Shown here piece after piece: positions 44,329-53,094 of a stretch of DNA of 64,000 nt. Made by a program: the position numbers and the translations under genes. The stretch comes from JAGXQV01 sp964527565 (GTDB taxonomy: Bacteria > Pseudomonadota > Gammaproteobacteria > Burkholderiales > Sulfuricellaceae). The stretch lies in the NCBI GenBank assembly GCA_964527565.1, contig CAZGOY010000008.1:1-64000 (forward strand), written 5' to 3'. The notes under the pieces are model-generated. The model saw only the letters and a list, made by a program, of their open reading frames with translations. It made no database searches and had not been told where the DNA came from. Position 1 is the first letter of the stretch; the number at the start of each line of letters is the position of its first letter.

Positions 44329-45246
44329 TTACGAATTCCTGAACAGGTCGATTTTGTACGCACAAGCATTCGCGGCATTTTCCAGCGTAGGCATCAGCGA
44401 ATGCGTTGTGACGTCCAGATCAAAAAGCAGACGCAGTAACTCGTCCGCCTCAGATGCCGGCAACGTGATTTTGGTTAGCACGCTGTTTTCGACGTAATCC
44501 GAAACAGTTGGCCACCGGGCTTTTTCAAGAAAAAATTTATTTGCGTAAGGCATGTGCAGGAACAAGCCTTTTTGCGCCAGAAGAAATGGATTTTCATGGC
44601 GAGGGGCATGCACCAACTGTATTGGCTGGTTTGGCTCCTTTTTCAGGTGCTGGTGGTTGAGCATGACCACGGCAATTTCATGGCTCTGAATGCGATCTTT
44701 GGACAGACTGGATGCGGGGAAGGCGGCGAAATAAGCCGCTACCAAAGGGGACTCTGTCCAGTCAAGCAAGCGTGTCGGTATCCCATGATGCTGTGCCATC
44801 GCGATGGCGCTCAGATAGTTCTCTCTTGGGAATGGGCTATCAATTTCTTCTGGGCGTTTGTCATCTAACAATGCGCGGACAATGTCGGAATCTTCGTCAA
44901 TCAGGGTGTAATCGATGGGCGTGGCAAACCCCAATCGATCAGCCTCTTCGAGAAAAAGAAATACTGCGCGCAACTCAGCATGCAACTGCCAGCCCAAGCT
45001 TTTCAAATCGTCAGAAGATAGTTTTCCTGACGTTTGCAGCGTGAACCGGTCCAACCTGTTGTTCTCACGAAATGCCGATGGTTTCAGTTCCCATCTGCTA
45101 TCGGCATGCCCCCTGAAAATGAAACCATTTTGCCCATAAGCATTTGCCAGATACTCCGGGCACCAGCCATGCCGTGTTTGAAATCTGTGGTTATCAAGGA
45201 AGAAGCGCAGAAATTCCTCGGCATTATCAGAGGACTTTTCTGTCAT
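44329..45246 (-). CDS. FRG-domain protein
   Basis: A 305-residue protein with an FRG domain: FIFRGHADSRWELKPSAFRE near residue 40, and AQHHGIPTRLLDWTESPLVAAYFA near 150. FRG proteins are widespread beside restriction-modification and other defence genes, with biochemical role unsettled. It starts in a 4-base overlap with a remnant ORF whose end resembles the C-terminus of HsdS, the position FRG genes often take in type I loci. Confidence 0.85.
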   Translation of the reverse strand: MTEKSSDNAEEFLRFFLDNHRFQTRHGWCPEYLANAYGQNGFIFRGHADSRWELKPSAFRENNRLDRFTLQTSGKLSSDDLKSLGWQLHAELRAVFLFLEEADRLGFATPIDYTLIDEDSDIVRALLDDKRPEEIDSPFPRENYLSAIAMAQHHGIPTRLLDWTESPLVAAYFAAFPASSLSKDRIQSHEIAVVMLNHQHLKKEPNQPIQLVHAPRHENPFLLAQKGLFLHMPYANKFFLEKARWPTVSDYVENSVLTKITLPASEADELLRLLFDLDVTTHSLMPTLENAANACAYKIDLFRNS

Positions 45247-45626
45247 GCATCACCCCATACCCTGTTAATCGTGGCTTTGATCTTGGCATCGAAGCGGGCA
45301 ATCAATTCCTTATTAGCGTTGCCCAAGGCTTGCTCGACTTCAATTTCGGCAACGATAGCGCGCTGGATTGGGATCGTTAGACTTCCAAGAACTCCCATAC
45401 TGACATTCGCCTTAGCATTTTCTACCGAGTTGCCTAGGAGCACTTGAATGAATTCTGGCGCATTTAATAGCGACATTAGAAAAGTAGAATCTACTAAGGC
45501 AAAGTCTGGGCGGCTAGGTTCCAGAACGACGTTGGACTTGCCATGAGCACCGTCGAAAAAACGCCAGCCGGATTCTTCCAGCAGTTTATTGAGTTTGATG
45601 CGTGCGCGGGCTTCTTTGGCTGCCAT
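45243..45626 (-). pseudogene. HsdR-start/HsdS-end fusion: scar of a type I restriction locus
   Basis: A 127-codon open frame of two unrelated parts. Residues 1-42 (ARARIKLNKLLEESGWRFFD) look like the extreme N-terminus of a type I restriction subunit R. Residues about 50-127 (IVAEIEVEQALGNANKELIA, KIKATINRVWGD) look like the conserved C-terminus of specificity subunit HsdS. Nothing of hsdM, the HsdR helicase or the HsdS target domains remains. A single in-frame deletion of a former hsdR-hsdM-hsdS locus would explain it. The peptide may still be translated, coupled to the FRG gene. Family reading is from memory of both ends, not an alignment. Confidence 0.6.
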
Positions 45627-45736
45627 GTTGTTGGACTGCGCCCCTGTAATTATCGGCTTATACTTTTTCCTGACTTTTCGTGCATGGTATCAAACCATCC
45701 CATACCATTCATAACCGCATTCCGCCTTTTATATTC

Positions 45737-47143
45737 TCACTTTTTGCCGAACAGTTTGCGCCCGCGCCGCCGCTGGCGGTGGGCCTGCTTTTCCTCGCGT
45801 TCGGTCTTAGGGCCGGATTTGCGCCCGGCGAAGGGGTTGTCCCCCTGTTTGAACTGCACCCTGAAGGGCGTGCCGACCAGCTCGAAAGCCTTGCGGAAGG
45901 TGTTTTCCAGATAGCGCTTGTAGCTTTCCGGGATGCTGGCGACCGAGGTGCCGTGGACAATGACCAGCGGCGGGTTGGAACCGCCCTGGTGGGCGTAGCG
46001 CATCTTCGGGCGGAACGGGCCGGCCTTGGGCGGCTGGTGCTGTTCCGTCGCCGCCATCAGAATGCGCGTGAGCTTCGGCGTGGACATCTTGATCATCGCC
46101 GAAGCAAAAGCCGCATCCACCGAACCGAATAACTCCCCCACTCCGCTGCCCTGCAAGGCGGAAATATAGTGGAACTTGGCGAATTCGAGAAACTGGAGCT
46201 TGCGCGCGATATCCATCTTGATGACGTCGCGCCGCGCCGCGTCCAGCCCGTCCCACTTGTTGATCGCCAGCACCAGCGCCTTGCCCGCTTCGAGAATGAA
46301 ACCGGCGATATGCGCATCCTGTTCGGCCACGTCCTGGCGCGCGTCCAGCACCAGCACCACCACGTTGGCGTCCTCAATGGCTTGCAGGGTTTTCACCACG
46401 GAAAACTTCTCGATGGCTTCGAAAACCTTGCCGCGCTTGCGAATGCCGGCGGTGTCGATCAGCGTGTAATGTTTGTCGCCGCGGTCGAATTCGATATGGA
46501 TGCTGTCGCGCGTGGTGCCCGGCTGGTCGAAGGCGATTACGCGCTCTTCGCCGAGCAGCGCATTGACCAAGGTCGATTTGCCGACGTTGGGGCGGCCGAC
46601 GATGGCAATCTTGGGATGGTCGTCTTCCTGGTCTTCCGTGGGAACCTCTTCGGGAAAGCCCGCCAGCGCCAGATCCACCAGTTCGCGCACGCCGTCGCCG
46701 TGTGCCGAGGAAATCGCCAGCGGATCACCCAACCCCAGCTCGTAAAACTCCGCCGCCACCACGTCGCGGCGCATCCCTTCCGCCTTGTTCACCGCCAGGA
46801 ACACCGGCTGGCCCGACTTGCGCAAACGCTCGGCGATGATCTTGTCCTGCGAGGTCAGCCCCTGGCGCGCATCCACCAGAAACACGATGGCATCCGCCTC
46901 ATCGACGGCCTGCAAGGTCTGGCGCGCCATTTCATGGAGGATGCCGTCCTTCACCACCGGCTCGAAACCACCGGTATCCACCACCAGATAAGGCTTGTCG
47001 CCCATGCGCCCATGGCCGTAATGGCGGTCGCGCGTCAACCCCGGCAGGTCGGCGACCAGCGCGTCGCGGCTACGGGTGAGGCGATTGAACAAGGTGGATT
47101 TGCCGACGTTGGGACGGCCTACCAGGGCGAGGGTGGGTTTCAC
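45737..47143 (-). CDS. der: Ribosome-assembly GTPase Der (EngA)
   Basis: A 468-residue protein with two tandem GTPase domains: GRPNVGKSTLFNRL with DLPGLTRDRHYG, and GRPNVGKSTLVNALL with DQPGTTRDSIH and NKWDGLD. A KH-like domain and a basic C-terminal tail (REEKQAHRQRRRGRKLFGKK) follow. Der is essential for 50S subunit maturation. The GTG at 47143 begins the family sequence KPTLALVGRPN; an ATG 45 bases upstream gives an atypical extension. No clear ribosome site is seen for either. Confidence 0.95.
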   Translation of the reverse strand: MKPTLALVGRPNVGKSTLFNRLTRSRDALVADLPGLTRDRHYGHGRMGDKPYLVVDTGGFEPVVKDGILHEMARQTLQAVDEADAIVFLVDARQGLTSQDKIIAERLRKSGQPVFLAVNKAEGMRRDVVAAEFYELGLGDPLAISSAHGDGVRELVDLALAGFPEEVPTEDQEDDHPKIAIVGRPNVGKSTLVNALLGEERVIAFDQPGTTRDSIHIEFDRGDKHYTLIDTAGIRKRGKVFEAIEKFSVVKTLQAIEDANVVVLVLDARQDVAEQDAHIAGFILEAGKALVLAINKWDGLDAARRDVIKMDIARKLQFLEFAKFHYISALQGSGVGELFGSVDAAFASAMIKMSTPKLTRILMAATEQHQPPKAGPFRPKMRYAHQGGSNPPLVIVHGTSVASIPESYKRYLENTFRKAFELVGTPFRVQFKQGDNPFAGRKSGPKTEREEKQAHRQRRRGRKLFGKK

Positions 47144-47206
47144 GGTATGAAAAAAGGGAAAAGAATCAGGGGGCGGATTGTAGCACACACCCGCCCGGCA
47201 ATTTTT

Positions 47207-49168
47207 TTACCCGTCCCGCTGTCCCGTCTTCATGCTGTGTTCCCGTGCCAGCCATTCCTGAAACATCAGCACATTCCACAGGGCATGCTGCTCGTTGCGT
47301 CTGCCGCTCAAATGCACCTGCCACTTGCGGCGGACCTGCGCGGGGTCCAGGAAGCCCTCCTCGCGCAGGCGGGATTCGTCCAGCAAATCTTCCGCCCAGT
47401 TGATCAGCGGGCCGCGCAGCCATGCGCCGACCGGCACGCCGAAACCCATTTTGGGGCGCTCGATGAGCGTTTCCGGGACGTGTCGATAAAGCAACTGGCG
47501 CAACGGCCACTTACCCTGGCCGTCGCGGATTTTCATGCCAAGCGGCAGGCTCCAGGCAAATTCGGCCACGCGATGGTCCAGCAGGGGGACGCGCGTTTCC
47601 AGGCTGACGGCCATCGCGGCGCGGTCGAGCTTGACCAGAATGTCGCCGGGCAAATAACTCACGGCATCGAGCTGCATCATGCGCGAGATGAAATCCGGCA
47701 GCGCCGCCCGTTGTGCGGGATCCGTCAGCGCCGTGAGCGGCTCGCGGCTGCCCAGCACCACGGCGGCGGGCGTTTTCCACTGGGAAACCAGGTTCAGATA
47801 AAGTTGTTCCGGGCTGTCCGCCGCCAGGATTTCCGCCAGTTTGTGCAGCTTGTCGCCCGGCGTTTGCTGCCGCAATGCCGGGGGCAGCAGCCGGAACAGG
47901 CCATCCCAGGCATGCGGCGGCAACGCGCTCAACAGGGCGCCCAACGCCCGCCGCCCCATCCCCGGCAACCAGCGCACCTTGCGCCAGATCGCGTCCGCCC
48001 ACAGGTAGCGGTTGTAGCCGCCGAACAATTCGTCGCCGCCATCGCCGGACAGGCTGACCGCGACGTGACTGCGGGCCAGTTGCGCCACCAGGAAAGTCGG
48101 AATCTGCGAGGAATCGGCGAAAGGTTCGTCATACATTTCCGGCAGCAAGGGTATCACCGCCCGCGCCTGATCCGGCGTGACCAGCAACTCAGTGTGCTCG
48201 GTGCCCAGATGACGCGCCACGGCCCTGGCATGGTGCGCTTCGTTGTATTGCGCCTCGCTGAAGCCGATAGTGAAGGTCTTCACCGGACGCTCGCCCTGCG
48301 CCTGCATCAGCGCCACCACCAGCGAGGAATCGACGCCGCCGGAAAGAAACGCGCCGAGCGGCACGTCGGCGGCCATCTGGCCGCGAACCGCCGCACGCAA
48401 CAGGTCATCGAGCCGCTCAAGCGCCTCGCCCTCGCTGCCGACAAAGGGATGGGCAACCCCGCTTTCCGCCTGCGCACGCGCGCTCCACCAAGAGCGGGGA
48501 ACCGCCTCGCCCCAGGTTTCCACGCCGAGCGTCAGAAGCGCGCCGGGCGGCAGCTTGCTGATCCCCCGGTAGATCGAATACGGCGCGGGGATATGGTTGT
48601 GGCGCACATACAAGGCCAGCGTGTTGCGGTCGATTTCTCCACGCCAGGCCGGGTGGCAACGCAAGGCCTTGAGTTCCGAGCCGAACAGGAGGGCATTGCC
48701 CATGCGCCCGTAATACAGCGGTTTTTCGCCGAAGCGGTCGCGCGCCAGATGCAGGGCGCGTTCCTGGCGGTCCCACAAGGCAAAAGCGAACATGCCGGTG
48801 AAGCGTTCCAGCGCGCCTTCCACCCCCCAGTGCGCCACGGCGGCCAGCAAGGTTTCGGTGTCGGAATGGCCGCGCCAGGCTACATCGCGCAGGTCGCCGC
48901 GCAATTCCCGGTGGTTGTAGATTTCCCCGTTGAACGCCACGACGTAGCGCCCGCAAGCGGAAACCATGGGCTGATGTCCGGCGGGCGACAGGTCGAGGAT
49001 GGCCAGGCGGCGGTGGGACAAGGCGATGCCTGCCTGCTCGTCCAGCCACACTCCCTCGTCGTCCGGGCCGCGATGGCGCAAGGTGGCCGCCATCGCCAGC
49101 ACCACGGTCCGCGCGGTGTCGGCGTGAAAACCGCCGTTCAGGTTGAGAAAGCCAGCCAGTCCGCACAT
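47207..49168 (-). CDS. asnB: Asparagine synthase (glutamine-hydrolysing)
   Basis: A 653-residue AsnB-type amidotransferase. The class II glutaminase begins MCGLAGF with the nucleophile Cys2; LRHRGPDDEGVW and FNGEIYNHRELR follow. The synthetase domain has the PP-loop SGGVDSSLVVALM. It makes asparagine from aspartate, glutamine and ATP. Similar proteins also occur in polysaccharide clusters, but none is here. It lies between a Lon-family gene and der, all on the minus strand. Confidence 0.88.
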   Translation of the reverse strand: MCGLAGFLNLNGGFHADTARTVVLAMAATLRHRGPDDEGVWLDEQAGIALSHRRLAILDLSPAGHQPMVSACGRYVVAFNGEIYNHRELRGDLRDVAWRGHSDTETLLAAVAHWGVEGALERFTGMFAFALWDRQERALHLARDRFGEKPLYYGRMGNALLFGSELKALRCHPAWRGEIDRNTLALYVRHNHIPAPYSIYRGISKLPPGALLTLGVETWGEAVPRSWWSARAQAESGVAHPFVGSEGEALERLDDLLRAAVRGQMAADVPLGAFLSGGVDSSLVVALMQAQGERPVKTFTIGFSEAQYNEAHHARAVARHLGTEHTELLVTPDQARAVIPLLPEMYDEPFADSSQIPTFLVAQLARSHVAVSLSGDGGDELFGGYNRYLWADAIWRKVRWLPGMGRRALGALLSALPPHAWDGLFRLLPPALRQQTPGDKLHKLAEILAADSPEQLYLNLVSQWKTPAAVVLGSREPLTALTDPAQRAALPDFISRMMQLDAVSYLPGDILVKLDRAAMAVSLETRVPLLDHRVAEFAWSLPLGMKIRDGQGKWPLRQLLYRHVPETLIERPKMGFGVPVGAWLRGPLINWAEDLLDESRLREEGFLDPAQVRRKWQVHLSGRRNEQHALWNVLMFQEWLAREHSMKTGQRDG

Positions 49169-49193
49169 GGTTCAGTCGCGGCGCCGCGCCGCC

Positions 49194-51638
49194 CTATTCA
49201 TCGCCCGCCACCGCCAGCAGTACCTGTTTGCGCTCCGACAGCGCCGCCAGCCGGTCGGCAACCCGGCGGTTGAGGGTGTTGGCGGGGTAACTGCCGTGTT
49301 TATAGCGTGCGCCCATGCGCATGCCGGTGAGCAACTCCATGCCCTGGTCGATGGTCTCCACCGCCCACACGTGGAATTTCCCGGCGGACGCGGCTTCCAC
49401 CACATCGCGGCGCAGCATCAGGTGTTTGACGTTGGCCGCCGGAATCATCACCCCCTGCTCGCCGGTCAGTCCGCGCGCGCGGCAAACGTCGAAAAATCCT
49501 TCGATCTTCTCGTTGACGCCGCCGATGGCCTGCACCTCACCGTGCTGGTTGACCGAACCGGTGACGGCAACCGACTGTTTCAGCGGCACCTCGGCCAGCG
49601 CCGAAAGCAGGGCGTAGAGTTCCGCCGATGAGGCGCTGTCGCCTTCCACCAGACCGTAGGACTGCTCGAACACCAGGCTGGCAGACAGCGTCAGGGGATG
49701 CTCGGCGGCATAGCGCGCGCCGAGGAAAGCCGTGAGGATCATCACCCCCTTGGAGTGGATCGGTCCGCCGAGTTCGACCTCGCGTTCGATGTCCACCACC
49801 TCGCCCTTACCCTGCCACACCCGCGCGGTGATCCGGCTGGGACGCCCGAAAGCGAAGTGATTCATGCCGACCACCGAAAGGCCGTTGACTTGGCCGACCT
49901 TGTCGCCTTCGCTGGCAATCAGCAGGGTGCCGCGCTGGATTTCCTCGTGTATCAGTTCGCGCAGACGGTCGGAACGGTAGATGCGCGCGTCGATGGCGCG
50001 TTGCACGTCTTCGGCGTCCACCGTCTTGCGTCCGACCTGCACGGCCCAGTAATCGGCTTCGCGCAGCAGGTCGGCCAGATCGCCCATGTGCGTGGAAAGT
50101 TTTTCGGCGTCCCCCGCCATGCGCGCACTGTGCTCGATGACGCGCGCTACGGCGTTGCGTTTGAACGGCAGCAGCTTTTCGCGGCGCGCCAGCGAAGCGA
50201 TCAGGCGCGCATAAAGCAAATGGTTGTCCGGGCTGCGCGGCATGTCCTCGGCAAAATCCACCGCCACCTTGAAAAGTTCTGGAAACTCCGGGTCGTAATG
50301 CGACAGCAGGTAATACAGCATCGGTTCGCCCAGCAACACCACCTTGACGGCCAGCGGAATCGGCTCGGGTTCGAGAGAAACGGTGCTGACTAGGCTCAGC
50401 GCCTGGCCGAGCGATTCGATGTCGATGCGCGACGAGCGCAAGGTGCGTTTCAGCGCCTCCCAGGCAAAAGGCTGGGTCAGCAGCTTGTGGGCGTCCAGCA
50501 TCAGGTAGCCGCCGCAGGCGCGGTGCAGGGCGCCCGGCTTGATGAGATTGAAATCGGTGACCAGGGTGCCCATTTGGGAAATGTGCTCGACACGCCCCAG
50601 CAGGTTGGCGTAAGTCGGATTGTCTTCATAAACCACCGGCGCGCCTTGCAGGGCATCGCGATCCACCAGCATGTTGACGCGGTAGCGCCGGAAGGCGGGA
50701 GAATTGGCCAGCACGCGCGCCTGTCCGGCGTCGATGATGGACGGCGCATGCTCCTGGGGATGCAGGAAATCGTGCACATTGACGATCACGTCCTGCTGCA
50801 CGGCATCCAGGTAGGCGACGACGGGCGGCAAGGCGGCATATTTCTGGCGCAGGGCATCGGCCAAGTGGGCCACGGCGTAAATTGCCGCTTCGTGATTGAG
50901 CGTCTTGATTTTCTGGCGCGTCTCCTTTTCCCACTGCGGGAACTGGCGCAACAGGGCGCGCAACTGCTCCTCGAATTGCTCCACGTCCGCTTCAATGCGC
51001 TGGCGTTCGTCCTCGGGCAGCTTGCCGAATTCCTCCGGCCCGAGCACCTTGCCGCCGCGCAGGGGGCCGAACGCAAATCCCTCGGGCGTGCGCAGCAAAG
51101 CGATGCCGCGCGTCTCGGCACGTTGCTGCACCCCGGCAAAGGCATTCTCCTGGCGCTCCTTCAGTTCGTTTTCGATCACCTGCTTGCGCGTGCGGTAATC
51201 CTCGCTTTCGAACACTGCCGGAATCACGCTGGTCAGATCCTCCACCAGTTGTTCCATGTCGCGGGCGAGTGAGCGCCCCTGCCCCGGCGGCAATTGCAGG
51301 GCACACGGCTTGTGTGCCTGGTCAAAGTTGTTGACGTAGCACCAGTCGGACGGCGTCTGCTCCGCCCTGGCTTGGCGTTCAATGAAATCGCGCACCAGCG
51401 TATGCTTGCCGGCGCCATGCGGGCCGAAGGCAAACAGATTGTAGCCCGCGCGGCGCATGCCGATGCCGAAACGCACCGCATCGACGGCCCGTGCCTGACC
51501 GACGATGTCGGACAGGTCTTCCAGTTCGGCGGTGGTCTTGAACTTGAGCTGGGCGGGGTCGCAACGGTGGTAAAGCTGCCGGGGAGACAGGGGACGGACG
51601 TTTTTTCTGGTACTCACGGATGAAGCCTTCTCAAACAA
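49194..51638 (-). CDS. Lon-family ATP-dependent protease (LonB-like, AAA domain with DUF4010-free N-part)
   Basis: An 814-residue Lon-related protease of the type lacking the classic Lon N-terminal domain. The ATPase part has Walker A FGPHGAGKHTL (about 72-82) split by a long helical insert. The C-terminal Lon protease domain has the catalytic Ser in GDSASSAELYALLSAL and Lys in AIGGVNEKIEGFFD. It degrades misfolded or regulatory proteins; substrates are unknown. The start at 51638 opens directly into the conserved LYHRCDPAQLKFKTTAELED region. Confidence 0.88.
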   Translation of the reverse strand: MFEKASSVSTRKNVRPLSPRQLYHRCDPAQLKFKTTAELEDLSDIVGQARAVDAVRFGIGMRRAGYNLFAFGPHGAGKHTLVRDFIERQARAEQTPSDWCYVNNFDQAHKPCALQLPPGQGRSLARDMEQLVEDLTSVIPAVFESEDYRTRKQVIENELKERQENAFAGVQQRAETRGIALLRTPEGFAFGPLRGGKVLGPEEFGKLPEDERQRIEADVEQFEEQLRALLRQFPQWEKETRQKIKTLNHEAAIYAVAHLADALRQKYAALPPVVAYLDAVQQDVIVNVHDFLHPQEHAPSIIDAGQARVLANSPAFRRYRVNMLVDRDALQGAPVVYEDNPTYANLLGRVEHISQMGTLVTDFNLIKPGALHRACGGYLMLDAHKLLTQPFAWEALKRTLRSSRIDIESLGQALSLVSTVSLEPEPIPLAVKVVLLGEPMLYYLLSHYDPEFPELFKVAVDFAEDMPRSPDNHLLYARLIASLARREKLLPFKRNAVARVIEHSARMAGDAEKLSTHMGDLADLLREADYWAVQVGRKTVDAEDVQRAIDARIYRSDRLRELIHEEIQRGTLLIASEGDKVGQVNGLSVVGMNHFAFGRPSRITARVWQGKGEVVDIEREVELGGPIHSKGVMILTAFLGARYAAEHPLTLSASLVFEQSYGLVEGDSASSAELYALLSALAEVPLKQSVAVTGSVNQHGEVQAIGGVNEKIEGFFDVCRARGLTGEQGVMIPAANVKHLMLRRDVVEAASAGKFHVWAVETIDQGMELLTGMRMGARYKHGSYPANTLNRRVADRLAALSERKQVLLAVAGDE

Positions 51639-51730
51639 CGCATGACCCGCATGTTACTGAAATTTTCAGCCGCTTGGTATTTTGCGGCCGACCGGCATAA
51701 CATACACCTCTTGCCGTTGGAGAAGCTCTC

Positions 51731-52333
51731 ATGCATACCCCTTCTTTTTTCGATGATGTTCGCACCCTCACCCTGGCCGACCCGCTCGCTGATTTCCTTG
51801 GCGCGGCCGAGGACGGCATCATCGAATACACCTACCGCGACGCGGTGAAACTCGCCGGTCATTCCTGCCCCACCGTCGCCGGTGCCTACCTGGCCACGCT
51901 GAAGGCGCTGGAACGCCTCTATCCCGGCACGCTACCGCAACGCGGCAGCATCCGGGTGACGTTTCGCGACGATCTCACCAGCGGGGTCACCGGCGTCATG
52001 GCCAACATCGCCACCCTGCTCACCGGCGCCACCCAGGATAGCGGTTTCAAGGGGCTGGCCGGCCAATTTGACCGACGCCGCCTGCTGTCCTTCAACACCC
52101 CCATCAACGGTGAAATGCGCTTCGAGCGCGTTGACGGCGGCAGCAGCGTGACCACCGAATACCACCCGGAAATCATCCCGCCGCAAGCGGCCATGAAGGA
52201 ATTGATGGGACTGGTGATGGCAGGCGCCGCCAGCGCAGACGAAAAAAAGGAATTCGGCCGGTTGTGGCAGGAACGCGTGAAACGCATCCTCATTGACCAT
52301 ATCGACGACCCCATGTTGCTGGTGCTGCGCTGA
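51731..52333 (+). CDS. FmdE-like domain protein
   Basis: A 200-residue protein with the N-terminal pattern AVKLAGHSCPTVAGAYLATL, resembling the GHxCPG metal-binding start of the FmdE family (named for formylmethanofuran dehydrogenase subunit E). Relatives occur in organisms without methanofuran, so the role is open. It is followed after 2 bases by the 52336 gene as a two-gene unit divergent from the Lon-like gene. Confidence 0.6.
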   Translation: MHTPSFFDDVRTLTLADPLADFLGAAEDGIIEYTYRDAVKLAGHSCPTVAGAYLATLKALERLYPGTLPQRGSIRVTFRDDLTSGVTGVMANIATLLTGATQDSGFKGLAGQFDRRRLLSFNTPINGEMRFERVDGGSSVTTEYHPEIIPPQAAMKELMGLVMAGAASADEKKEFGRLWQERVKRILIDHIDDPMLLVLR

Positions 52334-52335
52334 AA

Positions 52336-52863
52336 ATGGAAAAACTGACCCTGAAATTCAGCCTCGAACAGGCCGATGATTATTGCCGCATGGTGCGGGA
52401 AAGCACCCGTCTGCCCGCCCAGGCGCTGGCAGCGTTGAGCTCCGTGCAATCCTTCGTCGCCGCGACGGCGGACCCCGGCCAGCAGGCCACCCCCGCCTAT
52501 CAGGAACTGCGGCGCAAGCTCGACGAGCATCTCGCGATGGCGCGCACCCGGGTGATGGAAGACAACCTGGCCCTGCTGGTTCCCGCCATCACCGAACACA
52601 AGCTGTGCGACATCCTGCGCGTGCATGCCGCGCTGTCGCGCAACGGCTTTCACCAGACCGTGCTGGCCGCCATCCAGCGCCTTTCCGACATGGCCTTGCT
52701 CGACGCCGCCAACCGGGTGGCCGCTTGGGTGCGTGACGCCCGCGCCGAAGCCGCCAGCGGCTTCCCGGATGCGCTAGACCTGCACGGCGCAGGCATCGCG
52801 CCGGAACTGTGGGCAGCCATGACGGAACTCGACCTGTACCTTCAGGAAGCCGCGTGCCTGTAA
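52336..52863 (+). CDS. Helical protein of unknown function
   Basis: A 175-residue, mostly alpha-helical soluble protein (LEQADDYCRMVRESTRLPAQ, LYLQEAACL at the end). No family recognised. It begins just after the stop of the FmdE-like gene, so the two are probably co-translated and may act together. Confidence 0.6.
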   Translation: MEKLTLKFSLEQADDYCRMVRESTRLPAQALAALSSVQSFVAATADPGQQATPAYQELRRKLDEHLAMARTRVMEDNLALLVPAITEHKLCDILRVHAALSRNGFHQTVLAAIQRLSDMALLDAANRVAAWVRDARAEAASGFPDALDLHGAGIAPELWAAMTELDLYLQEAACL

Positions 52864-52880
52864 AAAAATCCGCAATCCGG

Positions 52881-52908
52881 TTGTAATCGGCGGCAAAACC
52901 ATTATAAT
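52881..52908 (+). promoter_or_regulatory. Promoter of tRNA-Asp
   Basis: TTGTAA (52881-52886) and TATAAT (52903-52908) are 16 bases apart. A GC-rich discriminator (GCGCGC) follows, a pattern of stringently controlled promoters. A small GTGAAGC/GCTTCAC hairpin (52921-52941) lies in the leader. Confidence 0.7.
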
Positions 52909-52960
52909 GCGCGCTTTCTCGTGAAGCACACCCCGCTTCACGCAAGCAGTTCAGCAACAC

Positions 52961-53037
52961 GGAGCGGTAGTTCAGTCGGTTAGAATACCGGCCTGTCACG
53001 CCGGGGGTCGCGGGTTCGAGTCCCGTCCGCTCCGCCA
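52961..53037 (+). tRNA. tRNA-Asp (GTC)
   Basis: Acceptor GGAGCGG pairs with CCGCTCC. D-arm AGTTCAGTCGGTTAGAAT, anticodon loop CTGTCAC (anticodon GTC), T-loop TTCGAGTC, discriminator G, encoded CCA. Confidence 0.96.
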
Positions 53038-53043
53038 GCAATC

Positions 53044-53079
53044 ATGCAAAAAAGCGCCCTTCGAGGCGCTTTTTTGCAT
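53044..53079. terminator. Strong bidirectional terminator after tRNA-Asp
   Basis: ATGCAAAAAAGCGCC and GGCGCTTTTTTGCAT pair perfectly over 15 bases around a 6-base loop. T-runs on both strands serve the tRNA and the convergent WYL gene. Confidence 0.92.
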
Positions 53080-53094
53080 TTCCCCCTCCGTTCT

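Noticed and set aside
46169..49273. 1034-codon frame antisense to der and asnB
   Set aside because: It is opposite two well-defined genes and its protein is Arg/His/Gln-rich with no domain, the usual shadow of GC-rich codons.
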